A DNA stretch of 64,000 bases from Stichopus chloronotus (Eukaryota > Echinodermata > Holothuroidea > Aspidochirotida > Stichopodidae): positions 24,418,769 through 24,482,768 of the forward strand of contig CM037836.1 of NCBI GenBank assembly GCA_021234535.1, given 5' to 3'. The position numbers and the translations under genes are program-made. Shown here piece after piece: positions 15,201 through 30,200 of this stretch. How positions within the stretch are numbered: position 1 is the stretch's first letter; the number at the start of each line of letters is the position of its first letter. The notes beneath the pieces are model-generated. The model saw nothing but the letters and a program-made list of their open reading frames with translations, was not told the origin of the DNA and did no database searches.

Positions 15201-18200
15201 AAAAAACAACATTACAGAGCCCATGCCATAACAATGGGTGTGAATACAAACGGTCATACCTCTTACAGTTACCCTGACCATCTTCTATCACGTATCCCAC
15301 AGTCCTTGATTTTACATCTTTGAAGTAACCCACAACGATGGCTGTAAAGGTGAAAACATCGCCACGGTAATTTGAAGACATGTACCAATGCTCTCGACAG
15401 TAACTGGGTCACATCATTAAAGGTAATAGTGGTAATCATAAGTCAGTCGCTTGCAGGACAAACATCTCGAACCATTCCAACAGCTGAACAAACTTTCAAG
15501 CAGTTGCAGACAAAAAGTGTAATCCAAAGTGCAATTCTACAGTTTCTTTTAAGAGCATCAACAATGTTATCAATCGAAAACATCATACTATTTGAGGCTG
15601 GTATGAAAAAGGTTCAAAATTATAAGTTGAAATATTTCTACCCTAGAAGTGTTCAAAGCACAAGATTAGTTCATACACAGAGGGAGTTCAGTACAAACCT
15701 TGCAAAATTATTGGAAATTTAAATTACTCTGTGTAAACCTGATCTAAAAGTGACGCAAGTGAATAACTACTGATTTGATACCATTCACTACCGGCATCTA
15801 ATCTCCTTGATTTGAGATTGGCTCACAAGGATGTTCCTAAATGTGTCAAGCAGTCACTGTATCATGTGATGTGAGGAAGTTTGCCGAATGGTCAGAGTGA
15901 CCATAGACAATGAAACGTCAGTTTCAATTCTGCTCCGGCGACAGAACTGTCACCTACCACTTTCCACAAAGTCTCCTTCAGTGAAAAAGACTGGCTGTCC
16001 TTTTGATAACCATTCTTTGCACACGATGTGTCCTCTGGCCACTTCACGTTCACTCATGTCATCGTAGAGAACTAGATATCTGCAAATTGGAATGTAAGGA
16101 AAAATGACACACCATTACAGAATAACGAAAGAAACAAAGACAAAGAAAAAAACACGTACAACACATAAAGGGAAGATAAAGGAAAGGAAGACACTTTAGG
16201 TCCATGTGGACATATGACGTCACAACCAGGACAAAAATTTTGAGAAAAAAAAAAAAATCACTTTTCTTCAAGGCAAGATATATTTGGACAGTCCATACTT
16301 TGCCAAAACCAGACGGTTTCTCCGACAAAATTCTGGTGACAGAACTGCAACTCTAAAATGGAGTTGTTTTTGACACTACATACTCATCAACAGGGTTGTC
16401 ACCACGCCGGGCGGTGCCGGGAGGTGCTACCCAGCTCTCAAAATCTCCGCCCGGTACTCGCCGTCAATTTCAGCATCACCCCACGGCACAAATGTCTTTA
16501 CTTAACTGAATAAAATTGTTAGATTTCTTTAGAATTCTGAGTGATTATCCTTTTTTTACCACAAAACGGCCAAGTAAGCTTAAATATTTCCGAACTGGTC
16601 GAAACCAAAGTACCGAATTCATAATTTACAATCTAGAGTGTACCATTTTACATCCAAGCACTCTCCAACCCGCAAAAATTTTTCAAAGGGGAGGTCCCCT
16701 TAGACCCCCCAGGATGGCGATCACAAATTACCCTGCTCTCAAAATGGTCTGGTGACAACCCTGCTCATTAACAAGGAAGTGCCAAATGAAGTCTTCACTC
16801 TGATGTTAAACTCACACACAGAACTGAAAAATGAGATCTTGTTGTTAATGTTCATGACTATGAGATCTTCTTAGATTGAGTATGTTTGCATAAATCTTGG
16901 CTGCACTACGAGTGAGTCTTGTCTCAGTGGTAACTGTTCATTGTTGCTGTAGGTTTTAATCACTGCATTTGCCTAAACATGGCAAGTTTTTTTTTTTTTT
17001 TTCAAGATGTGAACAATTTAGAATACCTTGCAAAGCACACACACACAGACACACACACCCACATTTTTCAGGGAGTTACTTACTTGTTTTCTTTTATCTG
17101 GGATTTGATGACACTAGGATAGTAAAATCTGCTGTGTGGCCATTTACAAAGGACTTTCGTTCCCGGATCGAGCTTCTCGGAGAACGCCGAGGATGCCTGC
17201 AATTCCCTCTGAGTTGCGGTGGTGCTTGGGGGTATGTCCAGTATTTCAATGGAGGGACTCTCCACAGTCACCATGGTAGCATCCACCATTGTCACGCCTG
17301 TCTCTGGTGGGGAATCCCTGATTACTGTAGCCGCTGCAGGAGATGATGGTGTGACCGCAGCTGTAGCCCTAGCAGACTGTATCAGAGGATCTTCATGTAC
17401 GGACAGAAATGAGAGATGGAAAACGAAATTGGTCAATGTTTACTAAATAACAATGTATACTAATCATGAGTGGAGAGAGCTTTCTTCTGAACCTTTCAGA
17501 AGACTCTGCCAAAAATTTCTCTGTTAATATTCCTACAAGATTTAGGGTAAGAACAAATACGAATTTATCAAAATAAATGACAGAGAATCACAGAGAACTA
17601 TGTGACAAGAGTTGAAAAAAATAAAAAAAGTGGGAAGAAAAGGACGTTAGAGGCTGAAAAGATCAGAACCGTGAAGCAACTTTGCAAGAGGCAAAAAAAC
17701 ATCACATGACACAGAAGAAAAAACAAACTGATGAAGGGTGTTGTTCATATGTCATCCTCCCATTTTCAATCAATGAAATCTCATTTTATGTGTGAATGTG
17801 GTTTATTACCTTTCTATTAAATGTACAACATTCTAAGTCAAGGAATTACCATCACATCTGTGTTAAGTGACTGATAAACACCAACAAGGTGGTCACCAGC
17901 CCTGAGTATCGTCTATTTTGGCACTAGCACAAGTGCCCTACCCTACCTCTCTCTCCTTCACCCCTCTCCCACCTCCAGTAATTCCAAACCATTTTTCAGC
18001 CATTATTTTTCACTTACATCTATATTGTATTACATTAAACATATCTTGCGTGTGTTACCATTTAAAAGAAATTCGAAATTCGAAGATCACAAAGCTTTAA
18101 CAAAATCAGGTTCACATGATTTACAGGCATAGTTCATGGTCAAAATGCATGTCAGGTCGTTAGATTTAACGGGAGTGATTGTTCCCAGTCACAAGTCGAT

Positions 18201-21200
18201 AAATAAAAGAGCAAAAAAATTGGTTACAACGAGGAAGAAAGATTAGTAAAACCAGTATTACTTCTTTCAACTGTTCTGATTTTTTGTCTCACTATATTTC
18301 AACACAATGATGATGGAAACAATTTTCATTTTTTTTATTTTGGTATATTTAAAAAAATATGGGTTTTATTTTTAATTGATAAGAAAATTGCTGGAACAGA
18401 AGATGTAGTAAGAGATTGTGATTTGCACATGAAGTCATGTACACAAGCACAGTACACTACTACTACTACAACAGCATTTCAATCAGCCACCTTTAGCGGG
18501 GAAATCCAAGAGTGACTGTCATGTCATTCTACAGGGTTTTGCCAAAACATGTTGGAACCTGGTCAAGTCACATTAGGCTCCCCCCACATTTAGTAGTCGA
18601 GGCAACTGCGGTAGTGTGGTTACACAGGGCATATGGAACAGCCAATAACGGATCTGATAAACATGGTGCTTGACTTGCAGAGTAGATGTGGTCAGGTACA
18701 TCAATGACACGAAGTGCATGTGACTCTGTTTCTTCTACATGAAGGATGTGGAAATATGCAAATGCAGTACTAACTGAAGACAATGGCACAAGAGCTTGGC
18801 TATTGTAGAATTACAAAGAAATTCATAGTATAGCTTCCACCGAAAGACAAGAAGTAAGGATATGAGAATCTGAGACAGAAAGACAACTGGCAGATTTTCT
18901 TAACACTGTTTTTGGAAAACAAGTTGCCGATGCTTGTACAATAGGTAAAGATACAACTCTGTGTGTAAGCTATCATCGCACGGGATAGAGAAATGAAACC
19001 TATGTAATGTTCGTGGTACCGAGGCGTCCACTGTTTCAGTAACCTGAGCAAACACCAGTGACTACACTAAGCAGATTCGGTTTATGACATTTTTCAACTT
19101 TGCGATTTTAGGCCCTGAGACTGTAACAACCAATTGCGTTAAGATCCCCACTGATGCCAAAACGCAGGGCGACCACCTTGAACACCAGTGATTCCATATT
19201 AGATGAAATCAGCATTACGTATACATAAAATGAAGCCTACAATTCTTTTGTAACAGCATCTATATACAGTTTGAGTTTACTTCTACCTTCGTCTACCACT
19301 GAAATTTATAATCCAAATAAATAACGGGGGCTTTGCAGTCCTCTGGAATGCATTTTAAATTACATTTTTACCCAGAGAAAACAAAATGCTCAAAGAGACA
19401 GAGTCAATGTGAAGGCCACTCACTGCCCTTCAAATTCCTCTATGACCCCATGAGCACCACTGTAAAATCTTGTTTGCAATAACACTCACCACTTGTTGGT
19501 GAATCCAGTTTTTTCTCATCGTCTTTCTTGCCTCTTGCAGTTTTCCTTCTTCCTTTTCTCCTCTGACTTTTCGTTTGCCTACCAGTGCTTCCCTGTTTTC
19601 CACCTTCTGTGACAGTTTCTTCTTCTGGTCTATGAACATTGCTCTCTGGTAGCTGGGTCACCCTGGAACTATTTGACGTGTCCTGAGGTAGAGCATTTAG
19701 GGTCTCCTCCGGTCTACTCAGGGCATCTTCCGTTTCTTCGGCTTCCCATCTTCCTTCCACCCTGATATCCTCCTTTTCCGGTGACGGTGTTTCTTTTATA
19801 TTTGTGGCTGATGTTCCCTCTGCCTCTTTTTCCTCTTGAGTTGTTTCAGTGAATATTACATCTGACTGAGGACGTTCCTTGGGACTGAGAGATGTCCTCT
19901 TCACAGACCCTTCTGGCTGCTTGAATTCAGAGGCTTTGGCATCCTTCCCAGCGATGCTTGATTGCTTGCCAAATGTTTCCTCCAGCTCCGGCGAAAAGTG
20001 GACATTACCGTGAGAGCTCTTTCCGGTACTGGATGAAGAGCTTGTCCTGTTCATGGAGCGTCTTGTTTGCAACGGGACTTGGGGGCTAGGGGTTTTAGCT
20101 GATGAGAAAAACAAAGTAAGAAATATGATATTATGGGAGAATGTACAAAAACAAAACAAGAGGGCAATCTACAGAGTTGCGTATCTCATCGCCAACATGC
20201 ATTGATTTCAATACAGGGCATGCACACAGGGATTTATAATAGTTTACTGCAACCACATCTCACAGAGACCTAGTTCAGGGAACTGGTTGTATATTCTTCA
20301 AGCATAAAATGGTGGTAAGCATCTCAATACTGATATCTACTCTAAGGTAGCAAACTTAAGGTTACTAGGTGCTACTAGGCTCAAGTAACGATAACTAATG
20401 GCTCAAAATTATCTGTGCATATTACGCTACATAACACAATTATAACATTGGGTTATTCCATGTAGGTTAGGCTTAGTGGTTGAGTGCCCCATGAGTTAGG
20501 GGCAGGATATAAGAGCATCCTTCTATGGGTATTCGCACATAAGTCTCCTACTTACCTGTGCAGGACCTGGTTCTGCTGAAATTATTGTTTGACTTAAAAA
20601 TAATGTTCTCATAAAAGACATTATCCATAGGGGCCAGTTCTGCTAAAGATGTTTTGGCTAAAGTTATAAAGGTGGTGTCTATTGACCCAGATGCTGGCTC
20701 TAAGTTTTTAACCAAACAATCATACAATTTCACCAGTTTACTGTAAGAGTGATATACTGTATCTTCATTATTGTGTTCATAGGAACGCCCTTGCAAAATT
20801 TTGCGTATAATGCTTAATTAGCTCTCAAGATATGGTGGAAATAAACATTTTGGGGCAAAATTGGCTTTTTTTCTAAAAAATCAGCAAATTTCACTCTCTT
20901 TAATACAAAAGTGATATACCTTGAATATTACATTCTCAAGTAAGTCCTTGCAAAATTTTGCATTAAATGCTCAAATACATCAAGATATGCTGGAAATACA
21001 AATTTTGGGGCAAAATTGGCTTTTTTGCCTCCAAAATCAGCAAATTTCACTGGATTTATCATTACAGTAATATTATGTTGAAAAATGTGTTTTCAGGTAA
21101 GTCCTAACAAAACTTTAAAGGGAAATAAGGCATTTGCTTGACAGAAAAAAAAACATATTTTTAAAACCAATTCTTGTGGACATAGAATGTTAGATTATTC

Positions 21201-24200
21201 AAAATAAGAAAGGACAAGGGCCTTCTTTTTAGGAAATAAGTTTCTCACGCCTAAAAATTCAGTTATTCGATGCTCAACAATAATTTGTTCACCCAAACTT
21301 TTCAAAATTCAAATGATGCACCTTCTGTTACTCATCACATGCACAAGGTTTTGAGGAGATGAAGCTTTTGTAGATGTTTATCGGTGAGACTGAATGGTTT
21401 AAAAATGATTCAAGCCATTTTCTTTATATGCCATACTGGTATATTCTAAACTTCCTATTTCCCTTTAAGCTAATTGGTCTAATGGTTCTCAAGATATGCT
21501 CGAAATACAAATTTTGGGGCAAAATTGGCTTTTATTCTCAAAAATCAGCAAAATTCACTGGATTTACTATTACCGTAATATTATGTTGAACAATGTGTTC
21601 TCAGGTAAGTACTTACAAAAATTTAAGTTAATTGGTCTAATAGTTCTCAAGATATGCTGGAAATACATAATTTGGGGCAAAATTGGCTTTTTTTCTCAAA
21701 AATCAGCAAATTTGACTGGATTTACTATACAACTAATACATCTTGGCATCATGCACAACCTTACCACGTTTAAACTTAATCGCTCATATACTTTTCAAAC
21801 TATTCTGGAAAAACCACAATTTGGACAGGTCCGGACGCACACACACACATCCACGCACGCACATGCACACACATTGGCACGGACACGTTTTCATTTATAC
21901 CACCCAACAGGACCCTCCTGTACCCATGGTCACTCTACCATGGGGTACCCCTGGGGTGTCGCTACTCATCCACTCCAAGTGTTTCCATGGCAACCATTCT
22001 CCCATGGGTGCACAGTACAATATTATAGCTCCACTAGCCAAGTGACTACAATATCTCATCTCAGCCCCTATAGGGCGATGAGATAAAAAACCCTACAGAC
22101 AGTGGTCACACCGCCACGGAAGAAGTCGTTGACAAACTTCCACAGCAGTCAATGATAAACATTGTTGATACTCATGCAGTGGGCACTGGCTGAAGGATAC
22201 ATGCATTATAAAGAAGTGTACAAAGCATCTGTGGAAACACAACAGCAAACCTTAAAATGTCTGTGTTACATGCTTATAAAGGTACAAAGCTGAAGTTGTA
22301 CCCATTTAAAGAAATTTAACGTGACACTCCCTCAAGCGTGACATGTGCACTATGTACATGTTACATTGTATCATTATGTGACAGAGATTGCACATCTTGC
22401 TTAGCATTCAAAATCACAAACTTTTGGAAGCTTAGGTTTGGCAGATTGAAATAATGAAGCATGCCACAACTTTTGTCTTTTCTGCATTAAGTCAACAGCA
22501 TGTACACTTGATGGACAGCTTGGGTATAGTTAAGTTTGTTTTGGGTTGTCATAAAGAAGGCACAATTTTTGATGGGATGAGTACATCCTCATTTAAAGCT
22601 GTAATATGAACTGTACTGCCAATCACCTGGTCATCTACTTGTGTTCTTCCTCAGTGCTTCACGGAAGGAAAAATAGGGGAAAAGGTCACCTGTCACAAAA
22701 TCTGACAGAGATCTATGAATTTGTCTCCTAGATATTTGAATATGAAAATTGTCTAGACAATTTTGTTGGCCCTAAAATATTCAGAATCTCCACGAAAGCG
22801 TAGCAGTCAATTGCCTTTACTTGAAATCAGACAGACTGATGGGACAGGATATGAATATTCATGTATGCAAAAATGGGGCTTAAGCGATGTTTTGTTGTAG
22901 TGGCTAAGACACATTCGACGGAATCTGACTTCCACTGACAAATTTTCGACTCATATTCCAGCTTTTAAAGCAATACTATTGTAGGTGGAACTGTCATGAT
23001 CTTGGATAGATTTCTTTAAGTGTGCAATTGATGGTCACAACAACAAGCAACATTTTAAATGTAATGCAATGTACACAGCACATCAATATACATTATGCAT
23101 ACAAAGTGTGACATGAACCTTCACATTGTTCAGAATACATGAAAACATTCTTCCATATTGTAACATAAAAAGTATCAACACTACTGTGTGTTCTGTGCAT
23201 GTTCATGTCAATATTGTACAAAACAGCATCTACAGAAATACATGCACATACAGAACATGTACTGTGTATGTCTAGAAATATGCAGTGTTCAAGTGTGTTA
23301 GAAAACAATGAAATAGGCTGACAATAAGGATACAACAATGAGAATGGTTTCCTTTCGAAATCTAAAAAAGACCCAGGGACCTGCTCCACAAAGCACTCAA
23401 GAAGATAGCCGAGTGTTTGATTTGCGACAAAATTTTGTGTAACTATTTGTAATATTAGCAGGTGTCTTGAAATCATACCCAATGTTGCATGACTGACATA
23501 ATTCAATTACACTTATTGTGTCTTCAAAATTTCGATGATAATGAAAAAACAAACTACAGTACACAACATCAAGATACACAGCAGTAGTCGAAAAAATCCG
23601 ATAGGGCTTTTCTTGAGTGCTTTCCAGATGTTTAAAAAAAAACAGTGGATAAAGAAAATCTAAAAGTGCCATAGAAAAGTAAAACACAAAATGTCTAACC
23701 TTTCCTTTGAGTTTGAGCTACCCGCCCTGTTTTGTGGATGTGAATCCTCCGTCATGATCCCACTTACCCTCTGTCCCAATCCACCCACACAAAATGATCC
23801 CATATGAGTGGGTAGTGCTGCTTGTGGTTTAACAAAAAGGGCTTTTGATGCATTCACTTAACATTGAGTAATTAATGAGAAATCTGTTTAAATTTCATTG
23901 AGAAGAATATGTAGAGTGTTTCCTTTTTGATGGGGGAATTTCTATTTCCAATGCTGATGGAACGAAATGAAATTATTGGTTCTTCCTATGGCTGCTCTCC
24001 TTTGGGAGGTGTGAGACACCAGGAGGGACAAATGAATAACAGAATTCAGGTTAATGGGATGTTCTGTTGCATTAGGATCATCTCAGTTTACAAATAAGGC
24101 AGACTTTTACGCTGGGTCCAAAACTGATGTCAGGGTACCTCCCATCCATAATCAGTCAGGTACCTCAGTACCCAAGGGTTTACCATCCGTCAGGTACCTG

Positions 24201-27200
24201 AGTACCCGACGGTTTAACTTCCATCAGGCTATGAGTTTGTTGTGCTGTGACAATGGGCATGACAATGACATGCTTTTAGTTGCATACAAGCTGCATATCC
24301 GTTTACATACAATGGACACAAATGAAACTTTGGATGCAAATTGCAATTCAGAAAAGTAGTTACTGACATCATTGGTCGGTTACCCGGGTACAAGATGCAA
24401 ACACTCCAACTGGACATCGATTATTTCAAACAATTTTTTTTCCACTGATTACTTTCAAATTAAAATGACAAAAATAGCTTGGTACCAACTATGTTCTATA
24501 CCTGGTGAAGAGTCTTTCCCAAGACTTGTAGAAGAGGATGTGCTCTTACTTCCAATACTGGCCGACTTCTCAAGGGTTCCTACATTGGATGAGCTACGGC
24601 TACCCAGAGAGCTGACATCTCCATGGTAACCGGACATTGATGACGTGGGAGAGATGGGCCACTCCTCAGTCTCACTGCCGTCAACTTCCTCTTCAGTCCT
24701 GCTCTGATTATGAAACATGAACAAAGAAGTAAAAAAGCTTCTCATCCTTGTTTCTAAGCTCTATTAAAGTGAGATCCTGTCAAGTAACTACCATACATAC
24801 CATGGGTGAAACATGGAGGTATAGTTGAAGTGCAAAGATTGGTTGGCTGATGGGATTGTGGTATGACTTGTCATCACATTTAAGAGATGTAAGTATGTTT
24901 GTATTTCAGTGGCCGAAGAGACAGGTCTCTTCTCCCCAAGGAGTGGACATAAGCTAAACTGTAATGACACAGTATCTCTTCAGGGTGGAAAATGTGAGGA
25001 GAATCAAAAGTGTGCCAGCCATGAATGAAAGGTTAATCAACGCAGGACCGTGTATTCACTGTAGGATAATACACGATCAAGGGCAAACGCAAGCAATGCA
25101 TAAGAAGGATAACGAAGTGCATCTTGCGATAGCAGTAAATTCTGAGAGTGCACTATCCTACGCTTAATGCACACGTCTATAGCTGATTAACTTTGTTCAT
25201 ACAGAAAAATGAAATTTAAATAAAAAAAGACAAAAGCGAAATAAAGCTTGGTTTTCAAATAATAACAATTTTTCAAAACAAAACCTCAGAAAAGGTTAAC
25301 AAGATTCGCAACATGTCAACCATGTTCGTGCAAGACAGACAGAGTACTACCGCTGTTTTGTGTAAGATTTAGCAGACAACACAACGCTCTCAATCTACGT
25401 TTTTATTGTATGCATCCTCCAATCAATGATATTACTACTCATTCCACCTCATTTTACCAGCAGGACAATAAATGGTCAACTGACTGAAATGGGCCAATAG
25501 GAGTTGAGGATTCTTTCCACATATGTATGAATAATATATCACTTAGATGTCCCTTCATTGTGTAAACTCATTCTGTGACAAACTGAAGTTGATGCCAGCA
25601 ATGCCAAGAACTTTCCTTCTCACTGCAGAAGTTCTCATTCATCAAAAATTACCTCCTGATGGTGATTTAATAGTTCAGCTTGGATTCTCTGAAAACAGCA
25701 GGTAGCCCTGCAGGATATTTATTGTGATTGTATGGTACTTCATAGCTGAGAGTTAGAGGCATATTTTCAAAGTGAACAATATCTTGCTTCACTTTGGTAA
25801 GACACAAGGGCAACCATTACAAAGACTTCTTTTATCCATGCTTGTGAAAGAGAAAAGCTTTCCTATGATAAACACTACCTGTTTAGAATTACCTTCCCAA
25901 TGCCAGGAAACAAACAGCTTTATCCATCTCCTTCCAACCATCTTGGAGATATTTTCTTTCAACTGTGAGATAGGCAAAATACGTCTTCATGCAACCCCAC
26001 ATGCTCAATTTTCTAAGCTGAGAATTAAGTCACCAATAGTTGATTAACATTTAGATGGATTTGGAATAGCCTATTTGAAATACCAATAAACTGTGTTTAT
26101 TTCGCTAATTTGCCATCATTTCATTGACACTGAGCTGGCAAAAAGACATTGAATTTGTAAGACTTATATTCCAAAAACAGCTCTACTGTCAGCAATGGAA
26201 GACATTCGAGCAAAGAAAAAAAAAACAAAAGAAAAAGAAAAAATCCATCATGAAGAACACTAACTCTGTGTATTCCACTAGGAGTAAAAAGGGCTCTTAA
26301 GTGTTACTACAATATGCACACTTTTAACACGTTTACATGTCTATTTTCACCTTGAATTCATACAAACAGCATAGGTTTGCCACATACGTGAAGGTAGTAA
26401 TGGAACAACTACGTTTACAAGTATTGTACGCGACCTAGATACTATGCTGGAAAGCCTTGTAAACAATCAAGTGTATTAGTTGGGTTTATATTGAGTTAGT
26501 CCATGTTCACCTCAACGACTAGCCTCGTATGGATCGTTTTACACGTTTGTATTAAGGGATTGATAGACACTTCGCTATGCAATACATTTATCAGGAGTGT
26601 GGGTAGAACAATATCAAAGCGCATTGCTCAATGTGCGAGTGAATGGAAAATACTGTTGCACAGTGTTCACAAGCTTTCTACATTGTCCTCTGATGACCCA
26701 ATGTGACCTTTGACCCTAGAAGAAAATCCTCACAATCTCATTTATGTAATGGGTAGTATACTGTGGAAGTTTGAAGTTGATGCAACATGTCTTTTCTGAG
26801 AAACTGCAAACATACTTTGTCTCAATTCTGCCTGCTAGTGACCTCAGATGACCTCTGACCCACACCACAAATAATCCCTGCCAAGATATATATGTTTTAC
26901 CCACACAATGACTTTGACCCACCTTGCACTTCCTCTTAAAAAGCTACAGCATTCACCAAAGTTTGAAGTACACACATATACATAAACATTCACATCCACA
27001 CATGCATACACCTAATCACCAGCACAAAGGTTCTTTGTTTGCCTTTGGCAAATAACAGCAAAATGTTCATGTTTTTGTTCATGTTGATTTCAGCTCCCTC
27101 CCCACCTCCCCCCCCCCAAACCTCTGATCAGACCCCCATGAATATCTTGCTGATTTTGCAGGAGTGAGTATTGACTGCTATACTAAGTAATGACTTACCA

Positions 27201-30200
27201 GTTCTTTGGTATATGTTTTCAAGCATCTTCCTCTGCAATACACGCGCTTGTATTTATACTCAACCCAAACCTTTGCGTACTTAAATTCAAATCCGTCTCC
27301 ATCATCAGGTAAATTCTGGCGGGAGAAATGCTACACCGGAAGAAATGATACATAAGATGCATATACAGTTTATCCATCTTTCATAAAAGTTGTGATGATC
27401 AATAATGCCAGTCAAGAGACCTGAAGGTCATATTCATGCCCATCCTAATGTAGGGCTTATCTTCCATTTCAGAAATTTGGATGCACACTATATTGGAATA
27501 GGCAAATCATATCAAGCTGATAACATTAGGCATTTGCTCCTCGTTTAGGTTGCACGTCAAAAGAATTCCTCGATAAGAAAAATACCAAACATTCACAATG
27601 TGGAGATGAGGTTGGCAAGTTCAGCCAAGACTTGACCATTTTGTAGCAGTGATTCTCTGGTTTCACTTTATAAACCATTTGTTTTGGTTTGATTGAACCA
27701 TGATCTGCAGCAACTAAGATGGGAATAGTAATGATAATTTGCTTACAGATTTTGACAGATCTGTCGATATTTTATTTAAAAAATAGTCAAATTTTGACTT
27801 GAAATTAAGAAGTGAAGAAACATGTTTGTGTAGTGCAGCAGATGTCTGTCTCAACAATTTCTTTCTTTTCGTGGGACAAACCATTGCAGCAATCTTTGTT
27901 TCAGTTGTACAATCATCACCTTAAGATATCCAATAACAATAACCCTTCATCTGGTAACACCATCTGAATTATTTGAAGCACTTGACACAATAGAATCCCA
28001 CAGGTTAACTCAACCTTACATTGTTAGATTAATTCTTGTTCAAACATCAAACTTATTTCTTGCTTTACAATTAAATCAATTACTCAAATTGAGGAAGAAC
28101 ACGATCAGTCAACAGCAAACTGGTGAAGAGCGTAAAAGGAAGGAAGTTCAGCGGAAAGTACTTCTTCATTGAGGTATCTCGTACATAGTTTCAACTTTGT
28201 TGTCCCCTTAATCGGTACCCTGCATCAGTCTAACATGTTGCTATTGCCATGGTAGCAGAATCACTAACCTGTTGATTTCCACTGCTGCTACTGCTACTGC
28301 TCTGTCTCATGAAGGAGAGACCTCCCTTCTTCTCTTGGGCCTTTTCAACCTTTGACCCAGTCTCCCCCACTCTACTCCGATTTTCCTTTTCAGAGGGTGG
28401 ATTCAATTTCTGGTCTTTTTCTTCTGCCTCTTTGGCTCCATTGCCTGCTGTCGTTCGACCCTTCCTCGATGAGTTCGCTCTCCGTCTTGAATGAGTGGAT
28501 AATCCTTGATATGATAAGAGCAGTGAGAAAGGAAAATTTACGGAGTGTTTGCAAAGTTGCAAACTGTCTCTGTGCAGTGCATTGGACCCTCTCCAGCTGG
28601 ATAAAGTTAGCTACATGCAGAAACTAATTGGTATGTGTGAGCTGTAAGAGATACATGTTGGAATGCATGTTCTTTTTGTGATCATATCATTGTTGTCTGC
28701 TCTTTATATTTACATTGATGTGAAGATCACTGACATATGCGCAACGAAGTTCCCTTCATACTTTTCCAGGCTAGGAAGTGACTAACAAGGTTTGATTTTC
28801 AGAGAGAGAGATCAGCCAGGTCTTATTTATCATAGACTACTTTTGGTCGAGTTTGATCTACAGTTTGCCACACTGAATACACACCCAGGATTACACAATG
28901 CCACTTAGAAGTGACTACCGACAGTTCCAATACAGAAGTAGAAGTAAGTCAGGGCACAATAAAAAAAAATGACTGTGGTACATTTTGGACCTGGTGCAAA
29001 CATTATTTACCCTTCTCTGGTAGGTCAATGCTGGCTGACAGCCTGGATTGATCCATAGACTGTTTCAGCGGAGATGGAACTCTGTTTGATTGTGAATCAG
29101 TGAATCGGTACGGATCGGTGACTTCTGTATACTTCCTCTTGGAGTACCTCCTCTCGTGTGAGAAATCCTCGCTGTCCTTGACCGTCTCTCTGGCTTTCCT
29201 CTTTCGTTTGGGTTTATCTACTTCTCCAGTCACTGATGAAGGCTCCGCTAGGTCGGCGATCTCCTCCACAGGGAGGGTATCTGAACTGCTGTCACTGTCT
29301 CTTTCCCTGTTTAGGTTCAGAGGGTCACTTCCAGCTTCCTTTTGGTGAGAATGATCAAACTCTCGGGGGAGATCTTCCCTTGCAAACGGATCATCATCCC
29401 TACAAAATAGGTTATCAAGACAACCTTTACGTCAGAAGCCAAACAAGAGCCCAATGGGCACTGTGGTTCCTTGCAAAGAAATTAGGGCAAGTGAAAAGTT
29501 GGGTCCTCAAAACTGGAGGCACAAAAATTGGGGCTATCAAGAATGGGGCCCAAAAATGGAGTCCAAATCAGGTCCAAAAATGTAGGCCCATCTGTACCGT
29601 GTCAAATATAACAAATATACCAAATGATTAGATAATGAATTAAAAAAATTGGGGCCCAAACATTGAGCTAAACTGGGTCCCAAACATTTTGGGCCTATGT
29701 ATGACCATTAAATTAACAAACACCTAAATATGTTAAAATATAATGGATTAAACATTTCCCCATTTTTTTTCAAATTTAAGGATAATGCAAATTCAATTGG
29801 TACACACATTGACTATACTGGCTCTCATACTGTAGTTATGTACTAATTACTAAACTAACAACTCACTATAATATGTTTAGACAAAGTGACTGAAACTGTT
29901 CCCCAACCCATTGGATAATTGGGCTAATATTTGTTAATATTTTGCTTTTGTCATGTGATGAAATTGTTCAGTCTTAAAATTCTTGTGAAACTTACTCATG
30001 ACTTGCAGGGTCTGCTTCATCTCTGAGCGTCAGCTGCCTTGCACTCGACAAACTGGACTGTTGGACTCCAGAGAATACTGACATGTTCTTCTTTGTGGGA
30101 CTTTCCCTGATGGCTTCTATATCTTCCGTGGAAGGCACTGGTGAAACGAGCGACAAAACTTTCAAAAGCTTCCATGGAAAGTTAAAAATACGTTTAAAAG

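Noticed and set aside
15372..15722. 116-codon plus-strand open frame
   Set aside because: It lies in the intron between Tudor exons, with no splice or homology support; likely chance.
17219..17446. Plus-strand open frames across 16969-17446
   Set aside because: Shadows of the Tudor-containing minus-strand exon 17.
21496..22086. 196-codon plus-strand open frame
   Set aside because: It lies inside the 20.18-22.09 kb TIR element and reads through its direct repeats and CA-rich tail; not a transposase.
29440..29700. Recurring GGGGCCCAAAAATTGGGG-like words
   Set aside because: Low-complexity, irregular spacing and no clear unit; could not be bounded as a repeat.
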